Part shown: positions 27,215 to 34,813 of the stretch, in pieces | Position numbering within the stretch: the stretch's first letter is position 1 | Layout: each line of letters opens with the position of its first letter | DNA from: Pseudomonas putida | Lineage (GTDB): Bacteria > Pseudomonadota > Gammaproteobacteria > Pseudomonadales > Pseudomonadaceae | DNA length: 64,000 nucleotides | NCBI GenBank assembly: GCA_041879295.1 | Contig: CP047152.1 | Location: 5,151,501-5,215,500, forward strand | Reading direction: 5' to 3' | The notes under the pieces: generated by a model | What the model saw: only the letters and a program-made list of their open reading frames with translations | Told to the model about the DNA's origin: nothing | Databases searched by the model: none | Position numbers and translations under genes: made by a program

Positions 27215-27313
27215 ATGGGACGTCGTCGTTCTGAAATCCACACTCTGCAGATCCCACGCGTGATGAACTACACATTCACCGAGTCCGAGGTTGAATTTCT
27301 CAACCTTCTGTAA
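27215..27313 (+). CDS. Candidate RiPP precursor peptide (32 aa)
   Basis: A 32-codon ORF with AGGAG (27202-27206) eight nt before its ATG. The product has a basic start (MGRRRSEIHTLQIPR), a middle VMNYTFTESE and a hydrophobic acidic end (VEFLNLL). It has no Cys and only Ser6, Thr10, Thr20, Thr22 and Ser24 as hydroxyl residues. It is immediately followed by a hairpin, then a YcaO enzyme and an exporter on the same strand. This layout is that of a modified-peptide locus, so I infer it is the substrate. It could alternatively be a leader peptide. Confidence 0.65.
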   Translation: MGRRRSEIHTLQIPRVMNYTFTESEVEFLNLL

Positions 27314-27321
27314 GTGACAAA

Positions 27322-27346
27322 CCAGAAGGGGCTTAGCCCCTTCTGG
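27322..27346 (+). terminator. Perfect hairpin between the peptide gene and ycaO
   Basis: An 11-bp perfect stem (27322-27332 / 27336-27346, loop TTA) nine bp after the peptide stop. No U-run follows, so read-through is expected. Such hairpins in peptide operons stabilise the short upstream mRNA and keep enzyme expression lower. Confidence 0.7.
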
Positions 27347-27365
27347 CTCTACCAAGGAGCAGAAC

Positions 27366-28520
27366 ATGATTACCGAACGCGAACTGAACATAGAAGAGGC
27401 CTACAACCGTCTGACAAGGCTGCATCATCACTTAGGGCTTCAATCGAAAACAAAACTATCAAAAAAAAGTACCCTGGTCGCCACATGCCACTTATACGAC
27501 AGCGCCTACAAAGAAGTTTCTTGCGGTGCAGGAAAAGGGGAACATTGCGAACTAGGAGCACTTGCCGAGAGCCTAGAGCATTACTTCGTCGACAAGAGTA
27601 CTCCACCACTCATCGAAAGCGACCAAATTTTGCAATCGATAGCCCCATTTGACGATTGGCTCCTAAAATCCATTCCCCCGGATTGCCGAATACCTTATTT
27701 CAGTCTTCAGGCATTGAACAGCTACGACGAAATAGCCATTCCCGCGATATTGATAGCACCTTCCTCCAGAAACATTGATGAAATCGAAAAAACTGCAGCG
27801 GGCTTTCTTTCCAAATATTCGACCAACTCTGGTACAGCACTTGGCTGCACGGAGAACGAGGCTCTGCTCCACGCCATCAATGAAGCTATCGAACGTCACG
27901 CACTTTCTATGTACTACCTATCACTTTGTGGCCTGACTTCCCCACCCAAACTTTACCAACCTTCGAATTCTTTTCTGGAAGAGACATTTGCCCATGATAC
28001 CGAGCTTCTCCGCCGGGCCAGAAAACTAGAAATATACTTGACGCACGACTTCTACGAAGTTTCATTTTGCATTGCTGTTTCTCGTAGTAAAAAAGAAGGC
28101 TCACTCAGCAGCATTGGCTCCGGCAGCTCCATCAACCCCTCCATTGCAATGTACCGCGCCGTAACGGAGCAGATTCAGTGCGAGCAGCTTTCTGGGGCCA
28201 CAGAAAAACAAGAAGATCTCTCTACTGAAAAAATGCTTACTCATTCAACCCGCCTTTCAGCTCTTATACACCCATGCCCCACATATGCTGTACCCGCTTT
28301 TCACCCTCCGCATACCGATCTCAGCGTGCGCGGGCAAGTCAAGCGAACACTGATCAACTTGGAAAAACATAACAAGATCGCATTCTATCGCACACTTTAT
28401 GAGCACCCGAATCTCGCTACGGTTGTTCAGGTGTTCATACCCGGACTTGAACGCTTCCACCTGATCAGATCAGGTATTCCAGTCGCGCCACAGAGTGCAC
28501 TCAAAGGCATAAGGCAATGA
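27366..28520 (+). CDS. Stand-alone YcaO-family peptide-modifying enzyme
   Basis: 384 residues of the YcaO ATP-dependent cyclodehydratase superfamily, nearest in layout to azole-forming 'D' proteins such as McbD. ATP/Mg motifs are visible: GAGKG (54-58) with acidic residues E62 and E68 in CELGALAESLEHY; then NSGTALGCTENEALLHAINE (154-173) running into AIERHA; and the later GSSINPSIAMYRAVTEQIQ. The C-terminus lacks the PxPxP tail of classical cyclodehydratases. No E1-like/RRE partner or flavin dehydrogenase is nearby. AGGAG precedes the ATG. Codon and base use are AT-richer than the neighbours, indicating transfer. Expected role: backbone modification of the upstream peptide. Confidence 0.85.
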   Translation: MITERELNIEEAYNRLTRLHHHLGLQSKTKLSKKSTLVATCHLYDSAYKEVSCGAGKGEHCELGALAESLEHYFVDKSTPPLIESDQILQSIAPFDDWLLKSIPPDCRIPYFSLQALNSYDEIAIPAILIAPSSRNIDEIEKTAAGFLSKYSTNSGTALGCTENEALLHAINEAIERHALSMYYLSLCGLTSPPKLYQPSNSFLEETFAHDTELLRRARKLEIYLTHDFYEVSFCIAVSRSKKEGSLSSIGSGSSINPSIAMYRAVTEQIQCEQLSGATEKQEDLSTEKMLTHSTRLSALIHPCPTYAVPAFHPPHTDLSVRGQVKRTLINLEKHNKIAFYRTLYEHPNLATVVQVFIPGLERFHLIRSGIPVAPQSALKGIRQ

Positions 28521-28521
28521 C

Positions 28522-30177
28522 ATGCAAATCTATAGAGGAATTCTCGCCGCCCTCGGCGCGACACTGCTCCTGAAAATCGCGACCGTCGTACCTGCTCTAG
28601 TCTTGGCCGACATCATTGACAACCTGGCCACCTCAGCCGCGTCTTCCCAGCTTCTGCTCGGAGCTTTCATATGCCTTGTCGCATTACAAGCCTCTATGAC
28701 CCCTCTACAAGCCTGGTGCCTGGCGCGGCTTTGCCAGGAACGCGTGAAGCAACTTTCCATCCGCTGGTGCCGCGAATTGCTGGACAAGCGCTTCGAGGCC
28801 TATGGACAACTCCATGGCGGAACACTGGTAAAAGTACTGGATAGGGGCATTACCGCACAGGAGCGGTGGTTGGGCTTTCTGATTGGCTCGGCGTGGCCGG
28901 TGCTAGCCGAAGCTGCAGTGCTGATAACGCTCTTCGCTTACCTGGGAGCTACTTCGGTATTGATCGGCCTCATCCCTTTGAGCCTGGCCTACCTGTGGGC
29001 CAACGATCGTCTGGTGCGCTGGCGCCGGCCACATATCGAGGCAGTGAACGCTCGCGAGGATGAACTGGCGGAACAATGGGTGGATACCTTCGCCAGCGCG
29101 GCAACGGTCAAACTGGAAAAGGCCGAGGATGCTGCAATGCTCCCGGTCAACCAGACACTTTCGCACTATGCCGACTCAGCAGTGCAGGTAGCTCACAGTG
29201 GGGGTTGGATTCAGAGCCTGCGCACCCTGTTCATAGGCCTGGGCAGTGGCGGTTTGCTCATGTGGGGTATCCATGATCAGGCTCTGGCAACACCGCAATT
29301 GAGCCTGGGCGAGCTGGTTGCTCTCTTCACCTTGGTGAGCGGATTGCTGGCAGGGGTTGCGCAACTTGCTGAGGCCTGGCGATTGCTAGACCAGTTTCGG
29401 CTAGACAAACGCAAACTCGAACAATGGCTCCAGCTCCCCTCGTTCGGCCCTGCATGCACTACTAAGGCGAAGTCCCAAGACAAGGACGCTGGCCTAAGCA
29501 TCGCCCCGTGCCAGTTGAGCGCTCGAGATAATGTACAACTTCACATCGAAGAACCCTTGGTACTGCACAAAGGAGAACGGGTCGCACTGATCGGGCCCAG
29601 CGGATGTGGTAAATCGACACTTCTGCATACGCTGGCGGGAACGATATTCCCGTTGCGCAAGGATGTGCACCTGCACGGCAGGTGCCTGGCGTCGCTCAAC
29701 GCTAGTGAACAATTCAGTCGATTACGACTCTGCCCTCAGGAGGCGCATTTCATACCTGGCCCCCTGCCCCGCGCCGTGCTGTTCGAGCAAGCTCATGATC
29801 GCGCTCAAATCGAACGATGGCTTGAACGGTTGGGCCTGAGCAAAGACTGGTACGAACTTGATCTGGATGCACGCGCAGAATCGATATCGGGCGGCGAAGC
29901 ACGCAGGCTGACGCTGCTACGCCTTCTTAATCAGCCTGGGGAATTCAATTTCTTTGACGAGCCCACAGCCGGGCTCGATGCCGCGTCGGCAGAGCGTACC
30001 TGGGACCTGTTGTTCGAAGCATTTAAAGGGCGAGGGCTGATTTGCGTGACGCATGATCAGAGCGCACTGTCGCGGTTTGACCGGGTGATCACCCTGAGCG
30101 AGGGGCGGATCATCAGCCAAGGGCAAACGAAGATCGCTCAGATTTCAGAGCTAGCAGGCGCACCGCAAACCTTGTAG
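28522..30177 (+). CDS. One-piece ABC exporter (TMD-NBD) of the peptide locus
   Basis: 551 residues starting 1 nt after the ycaO stop, so translation is coupled. Six membrane helices in residues 1-290, then an ATPase domain: Walker A GPSGCGKST (358-366), signature SISGGEA (454-460), Walker B with catalytic Glu in FFDEP (477-481), switch His511. No N-terminal C39 peptidase domain, so it does not itself cleave a leader. It would act as a homodimer, probably exporting the mature peptide and giving self-immunity (inference). GC is higher than in ycaO. It ends 24 bp before the convergent dnaB stop. Confidence 0.87.
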   Translation: MQIYRGILAALGATLLLKIATVVPALVLADIIDNLATSAASSQLLLGAFICLVALQASMTPLQAWCLARLCQERVKQLSIRWCRELLDKRFEAYGQLHGGTLVKVLDRGITAQERWLGFLIGSAWPVLAEAAVLITLFAYLGATSVLIGLIPLSLAYLWANDRLVRWRRPHIEAVNAREDELAEQWVDTFASAATVKLEKAEDAAMLPVNQTLSHYADSAVQVAHSGGWIQSLRTLFIGLGSGGLLMWGIHDQALATPQLSLGELVALFTLVSGLLAGVAQLAEAWRLLDQFRLDKRKLEQWLQLPSFGPACTTKAKSQDKDAGLSIAPCQLSARDNVQLHIEEPLVLHKGERVALIGPSGCGKSTLLHTLAGTIFPLRKDVHLHGRCLASLNASEQFSRLRLCPQEAHFIPGPLPRAVLFEQAHDRAQIERWLERLGLSKDWYELDLDARAESISGGEARRLTLLRLLNQPGEFNFFDEPTAGLDAASAERTWDLLFEAFKGRGLICVTHDQSALSRFDRVITLSEGRIISQGQTKIAQISELAGAPQTL

Positions 30178-30201
30178 GAGCAGCCTTGCTAGCTCAATGG
30201 G

Positions 30202-31599
30202 TTATTCATCATCATCAAAGTTGTACATGCCCGGCGCAAGGTTCTCGAACCGGGTGTACTTGCCGATAAACGCCAAACGCACGAAGCCGATGGGGCCGTT
30301 ACGCTGTTTGCCGATGATGATTTCCGCCACGCCCTTGTGCTCGGTCTCGGGGTGGTACACCTCGTCGCGGTATACGAACATGATCACGTCGGCGTCCTGC
30401 TCGATTGCACCGGATTCACGCAAGTCGGAGTTCACCGGGCGTTTGTTCGGGCGCTGCTCCAGCGAGCGGTTCAGCTGCGAAAGGGCAATAACCGGGCAGT
30501 TGAATTCCTTGGCCAGGGCCTTCAGCGAGCGGGAAATCTCGGAAATTTCGTTGGTACGGTTGTCACCGGCCGACCCCGGAATCTGCATCAGCTGCAGGTA
30601 GTCGACCATGATCATGGCGATCTCGCCATGCTCACGGGCCAGGCGACGGGTGCGAGCGCGCATTTCCGAGGGGCTGATTCCCGCCGTATCGTCGATGAAC
30701 AATTTGCGGTCGTTGAGCAGGTTCACTGCCGAGGTCAGGCGCGGCCAGTCGTCGTCGTCCAGCTGGCCGGAACGGACCTTGGTCTGGTCGATACGCCCCA
30801 GGGACGAGAGCATACGCATGATCAGCGACTCACCTGGCATCTCCAGGGAGAACACCAGCACCGCCTTGTCGGTACGCAGTACGGCGTTTTCCACAAGGTT
30901 CATGGCGAAGGTGGTCTTACCCATCGACGGACGACCCGCGACGATGATCAGGTCGGCTGCCTGCAGGCCGCTGGTCTTCTCGTCCAGGTCAGTGTAACCG
31001 GTGGAGATACCGGTGATGTCGCTGTCGGAGTTGAACAGTGTATCGATGCGGTCGATGGCCATGGTCAACAGTTCGTTGACACCCACCGGGCCGCCGGTTT
31101 TTGGCCGGGCCTCGGCGATCTGGAAGATCTGCCGCTCGGCGTCGTCGAGGATTTCTTCGGCGTTGCGCCCTTGCGGATTAAAGGCGTTGTCGGCGATGTC
31201 GGTACTGATGCTGATCAGTTGGCGCAACGTGGCCCGCTCGCGAATGATCGCGGCGTATGCCTTGATGTTGGCTACCGAGGGAGTGTTCTTGGCCAGCTCG
31301 GCCAGGTAGGCCAAGCCGCCGACTTGCGAGGACAGGCCTTCCTTGTCCAGTTGCTCGTGCAGGGTAACCACGTCAAATGGCTGGTTGGCATCGGCCAACT
31401 TGTGCACGGCACGGAAAATCAGGCGGTGGTCATGCCGGTAGAAATCGCCATCCGACACTTGGTCCAGCACCCGCTCCCAGGCGTTGTTGTCCAGCATCAG
31501 GCCACCGAGTACGGCCTGTTCGGCCTCGATGGAATGCGGCGGCACCTTCAGGGCTGCGGTTTGCAGGTCTAGCTGTTCGGAAGTGGTGATCTCGTTCAT
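30202..31599 (-). CDS. dnaB: Replicative DNA helicase
   Basis: 465 residues from the ATG at 31599 (MNEITTSEQ...); the 14-residue upstream extension to 31641 runs into the preceding terminator and is rejected. N-terminal primase-binding domain with EAEQAVLGGLMLD near 24, RecA-like domain with Walker A GRPSMGKTTFAMN near 204 and DYLQLM near 317, and the C-terminal arginine-finger region. Unwinds DNA at replication forks. Confidence 0.97.
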   Translation of the reverse strand: MNEITTSEQLDLQTAALKVPPHSIEAEQAVLGGLMLDNNAWERVLDQVSDGDFYRHDHRLIFRAVHKLADANQPFDVVTLHEQLDKEGLSSQVGGLAYLAELAKNTPSVANIKAYAAIIRERATLRQLISISTDIADNAFNPQGRNAEEILDDAERQIFQIAEARPKTGGPVGVNELLTMAIDRIDTLFNSDSDITGISTGYTDLDEKTSGLQAADLIIVAGRPSMGKTTFAMNLVENAVLRTDKAVLVFSLEMPGESLIMRMLSSLGRIDQTKVRSGQLDDDDWPRLTSAVNLLNDRKLFIDDTAGISPSEMRARTRRLAREHGEIAMIMVDYLQLMQIPGSAGDNRTNEISEISRSLKALAKEFNCPVIALSQLNRSLEQRPNKRPVNSDLRESGAIEQDADVIMFVYRDEVYHPETEHKGVAEIIIGKQRNGPIGFVRLAFIGKYTRFENLAPGMYNFDDDE

Positions 31600-31635
31600 G
31601 GCCACGAAAGAATTCTGGAGGACGAAAAAGACAAA

Positions 31636-31667
31636 GGGCACGGCCTGTCGAAAACAGGACCGTGCCC
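31636..31667 (-). terminator. Terminator of the rpsF-rplI operon
   Basis: A strong hairpin (GGGCACGG / CCGTGCCC extended by CCTG / CAGG after one unpaired base) lies 46 bp after rplI, followed on the minus strand by TTTGTCTTTTT. It separates the ribosomal operon from dnaB. Confidence 0.85.
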
Positions 31668-31712
31668 GATGTTAACCGCCTGACTCGCAAGGAGCCAGCC
31701 AGTTAGCGCAGC

Positions 31713-32159
31713 TTAGGCAGCTACGACGACCACGCGTACGGTGGCTTCAACGTCGCTGTGCAGGTGCACGGCTACGTCGTATTCGCCAACCTGACGGATG
31801 GTGCCGTTCGGCAGACGAACTTCAGCTTTGGCCACTTCAACGCCGGAGGCGGTCAGGGCGTCAGCGATGTCGTGGGTGCCGATCGAACCGAACAGCTTGC
31901 CTTCGTCGCCAGCGGTGGCAGTGATGGTCACTTCCAGCTCGGCCAGTTGGGCAGCGCGGCTTTCAGCCGAAGCTTTCTTGTCAGCGGCTGCTTTTTCCAG
32001 CTCGGCACGACGCTCTTCGAACGCAGCCAGGTTGGCGGCGTTGGCAACGGTGGCCTTGCCGAATGGCAGCAGGAAGTTACGGCCGTAACCAGCCTTAACT
32101 TTTACTTTGTCGCCCAGGTTGCCCAGGTTAGCGACTTTTTCCAGCAGGATCAGTTCCAT
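31713..32159 (-). CDS. rplI: 50S ribosomal protein L9
   Basis: 148 residues; two-domain L9 with the N-terminal signature [19 protein letters not shown] (1-19), GYGRNFLLP near 28, long central helix rich in Ala/Glu, and C-terminal [12 protein letters not shown]. Last gene of the rpsF-rpsR-DUF2232-rplI operon. Confidence 0.97.
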
Positions 32160-32179
32160 TTGGTAAAACCTCTTAACTT

Positions 32180-33043
32180 TTAACCTTCACCGTTCGCGGA
32201 GTCTTTCCCCGGAGGGGACTTGCGACCGCGAAAATCAATCAGGCTGTCGACAATGGCCAAAACCATCAGCAACGGATAAATCAGCTGCATGATCAGCGGC
32301 AGCGTCACGTACATCCCCACCAGCCAGAAACCGGCCAGTCGGCCCTGTGCCACCAGCCCGTGCATCAAGGCGATGCCGGCCAGCACCAATACCAGGCTCG
32401 AGGCAGATGCCAGGATGATGAACTGCGGCCCGATAAACGGAGCCACCACCATCACTGCCACCAAGGCCGCCGTGGCCTGTTTCGGCAACTTCAGTTCGCG
32501 AAACTCGCGACCGAAGCCTCCAGGGTTGTACAACGCTGCCTGCCAATAGCGCGCCAGCACCAAGGCCAGCACACTGAACAATTGCACCGTCACTGCTGTA
32601 GAAGCGACCAGCACAGGGCGGATCAGCTCGTCGGAGAGTACCGGTTGCCCCTCGATTTTCGGCATGGCTTCGGCAAACGCCTTGGCCAGCACATCGAAGG
32701 TTTGCGCCAGCGCCAGATCGAGCACGAGGCTGAAAGCCACGGCGAACACGGCACTGGCGAGCAACACCCGGCTCCAGGGATACTCGGCACGCAACATGGC
32801 GGCCAGGGCAATGGCACCCGCAATCACCAGAAAGGTGATGGGATCGCCCATGACCCACACGGCCAGCCCGGCCAGCAGGCCGCCGGCGATGACCGTTGTA
32901 GCATCCTTGAACCCACGCCGCAGCAGCACAAGGCTGCAGGCAGCGGCACTCAACCAGAACAGCAGCGGCAGTACCGCGCTGATGACCACCACGAGGGTGG
33001 CCTGCACACGACCGCGCATGATGAAACTTGCTAACGCTCGCAT
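32180..33043 (-). CDS. DUF2232 (YybS-like) membrane protein
   Basis: 287 residues with about eight hydrophobic helices and a basic C-terminal tail ([10 protein letters not shown]). This is the membrane protein regularly found between rpsR and rplI in pseudomonads. Function unknown. A 20-bp gap separates it from rplI and 33 bp from rpsR, so it is cotranscribed with ribosomal genes. Confidence 0.85.
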
Positions 33044-33076
33044 GCTAACCCCTTACTGCTTGTCGACGACCCGGTC

Positions 33077-33307
33077 TCAGCGGCCGTGGCTGTCGGTGTA
33101 GGGCAGCAGGGCCAGGAAGCGGGCACGCTTGATAGCGGTAGCCAGCTGACGCTGATAACGAGCTTTGGTACCGGTGATACGGCTTGGAACGATCTTGCCG
33201 GTTTCGGATACGTAAGCTTTCAGGGTGTTGAGATCTTTGAAGTCGATCTCTTTCACGTCTTCAGCAGTGAAGCGGCAGAATTTACGACGACGGAAGAAAC
33301 GTGCCAT
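33077..33307 (-). CDS. rpsR: 30S ribosomal protein S18
   Basis: 76 residues, typical S18 length; basic start [13 protein letters not shown], then the conserved [18 protein letters not shown] stretch and a C-terminal LPYTDSH. Lies 28 bp after rpsF. Confidence 0.97.
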   Translation of the reverse strand: MARFFRRRKFCRFTAEDVKEIDFKDLNTLKAYVSETGKIVPSRITGTKARYQRQLATAIKRARFLALLPYTDSHGR

Positions 33308-33335
33308 TTAATAGGCTCCTCTAAAGGTCCGTGGA

Positions 33336-33761
33336 TTACTCGTCAGCGTTATCGCTGGAGTCGCTGTCATTGCTGTCATCGCCTTCGGCGGATTCAGCAT
33401 GCTCAGGACGCTCACGACGCTCACGGCGCTCGCTGCGGTTTTCTTCAGCCTTCAGCATCTCGGACTGGCCGGTAACGGCTTCGTCGCGACGGATGACCAG
33501 GTTACGGATAACGGCATCGTTGTAGCGGAAGTTGTCTTCCAGCTCGGCCAGGGCCTTGCCGGTGCACTCAACGTTCAGCATCACGTAGTGAGCCTTGTGA
33601 ACATTGTTGATTGCGTAGGCCAGTTGACGACGGCCCCAGTCTTCCAGGCGGTGGATCTTGCCACCATCTTCTTCGATCAGCTTGGTGTAACGCTCAACCA
33701 TGCCGCCGACTTGCTCGCTCTGGTCCGGGTGAACCAGGAAGATGATTTCGTAATGACGCAT
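33336..33761 (-). CDS. rpsF: 30S ribosomal protein S6
   Basis: 141 residues. S6 core [18 protein letters not shown] at the start and [19 protein letters not shown] near 45. The C-terminal tail is long and acidic (repeated Asp/Glu/Ser), as known in gamma-proteobacteria where Glu residues can be added by RimK. First gene of the operon; GTAAGGAGC precedes its ATG. Confidence 0.97.
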   Translation of the reverse strand: MRHYEIIFLVHPDQSEQVGGMVERYTKLIEEDGGKIHRLEDWGRRQLAYAINNVHKAHYVMLNVECTGKALAELEDNFRYNDAVIRNLVIRRDEAVTGQSEMLKAEENRSERRERRERPEHAESAEGDDSNDSDSSDNADE

Positions 33762-33960
33762 GAATGCTCCTTACGGGTTAGTAGTCTGCCAGCGAATCTG
33801 GTCAGACAAGGAGTGAATGACACTGTATGTCTTGCACGGAGGGGAGGCACATGAGCGCCTGCCAGCTCGGCAAGGGGCGCAATTGTAGAGAAGGCGTGCC
33901 GCACACGCAAGGCAATTGGCGAATATTTGAACAGCCTGAGATATTCAGAATGTGTCAGCC

Positions 33961-34049
33961 CCTATTCGCGGGCACGCCCGCTCCCACAGGCTCACTGCTG
34001 CCTCTGGCATTGCAGATTACCTGTGGGAGCGGGCGCGCCCGCGAATAGG
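33961..34049. repeat. Inverted REP pair
   Basis: Two nearly perfect 30-bp inverted arms (33961-33990, 34020-34049; core GCGGGC-GCCCGC) between rlmB's end and rpsF's upstream region. Confidence 0.8.
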
Positions 34050-34066
34050 CCGATACAGGCTGAAGA

Positions 34067-34813
34067 TCAGCGCTTTGCCTGACGCTGACGGACGGCTTCG
34101 AACAGGCAAACCCCGGTCGCTACCGACACGTTAAGGCTGCTGACGCTACCCGCCATCGGCAACTTCACCAGAAAGTCGCAATGCTCGCGGGTGAGCCGGC
34201 GCATGCCCTTGCCTTCCGCGCCCATGATCATCACCAGTGGCCCGGTGAGGTCCTGCTGGTAGATCTCCTGCTCGGCCTCGCCAGCGGTACCCACGACCCA
34301 CAGGCCACGCTGCTGCAACTTCTCAAGCGTACGCGCCAGGTTGGTCACAGCCACCAGCGGAATGACTTCTGCCGCGCCACAAGCCACCTTTCGAACAACC
34401 GGCGTCAGCGTTGCCGACTTGTCCTTGGGCACGATCACTGCCGTGGCACCGGCCGCATCCGCGGTACGCAGGCAGGCGCCGAGGTTGTGCGGGTCGGTCA
34501 CGCCGTCCAGCACCAGGATCAGCGGCGGCGTCTCTGTGCGCTCAAGCAGCTCTTCGAGCATCAGCTCGCCCCACACCTGGCTCGGGCTGACCTCGGCTAC
34601 AACGCCCTGGTGCACACCTTCGACCCAGGCATCCATCTCACGGCGCTCGGCCTGGCCGACCGGCACGCGGTTTTCCGCGGCCAGCGCCAGCAAGGTCTCG
34701 AGGCGTGGCTCGCTGCGCCCTTCCGACAGCCAGATCTGCTTGACCCGCTTTGGATGGTGCTGCAGCAATGCCTGCACGGCGTGTACACCGTAGATCTTTT
34801 CCAGCTGACTCAT
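34067..34813 (-). CDS. rlmB: 23S rRNA (guanosine-2'-O)-methyltransferase
   Basis: 248 residues of the SpoU/TrmH family: substrate-binding N-terminal domain (about 1-90), then the knotted methyltransferase domain with LDGVTDPHNLGACLRTADA near 100, MGAEGKGMRRLTREHCD near 194 and PMAGSVSSLNVSVATGV near 217. Methylates G2251 of 23S rRNA in E. coli. Its ATG overlaps the rnr TGA (ATGA), so the pair is coupled. Confidence 0.95.
   Translation of the reverse strand: MSQLEKIYGVHAVQALLQHHPKRVKQIWLSEGRSEPRLETLLALAAENRVPVGQAERREMDAWVEGVHQGVVAEVSPSQVWGELMLEELLERTETPPLILVLDGVTDPHNLGACLRTADAAGATAVIVPKDKSATLTPVVRKVACGAAEVIPLVAVTNLARTLEKLQQRGLWVVGTAGEAEQEIYQQDLTGPLVMIMGAEGKGMRRLTREHCDFLVKLPMAGSVSSLNVSVATGVCLFEAVRQRQAKR

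Noticed and set aside
31599..31641. 14-residue N-terminal extension of DnaB
   Set aside because: It reaches into the rpsF-operon terminator, and the family start is at 31599.
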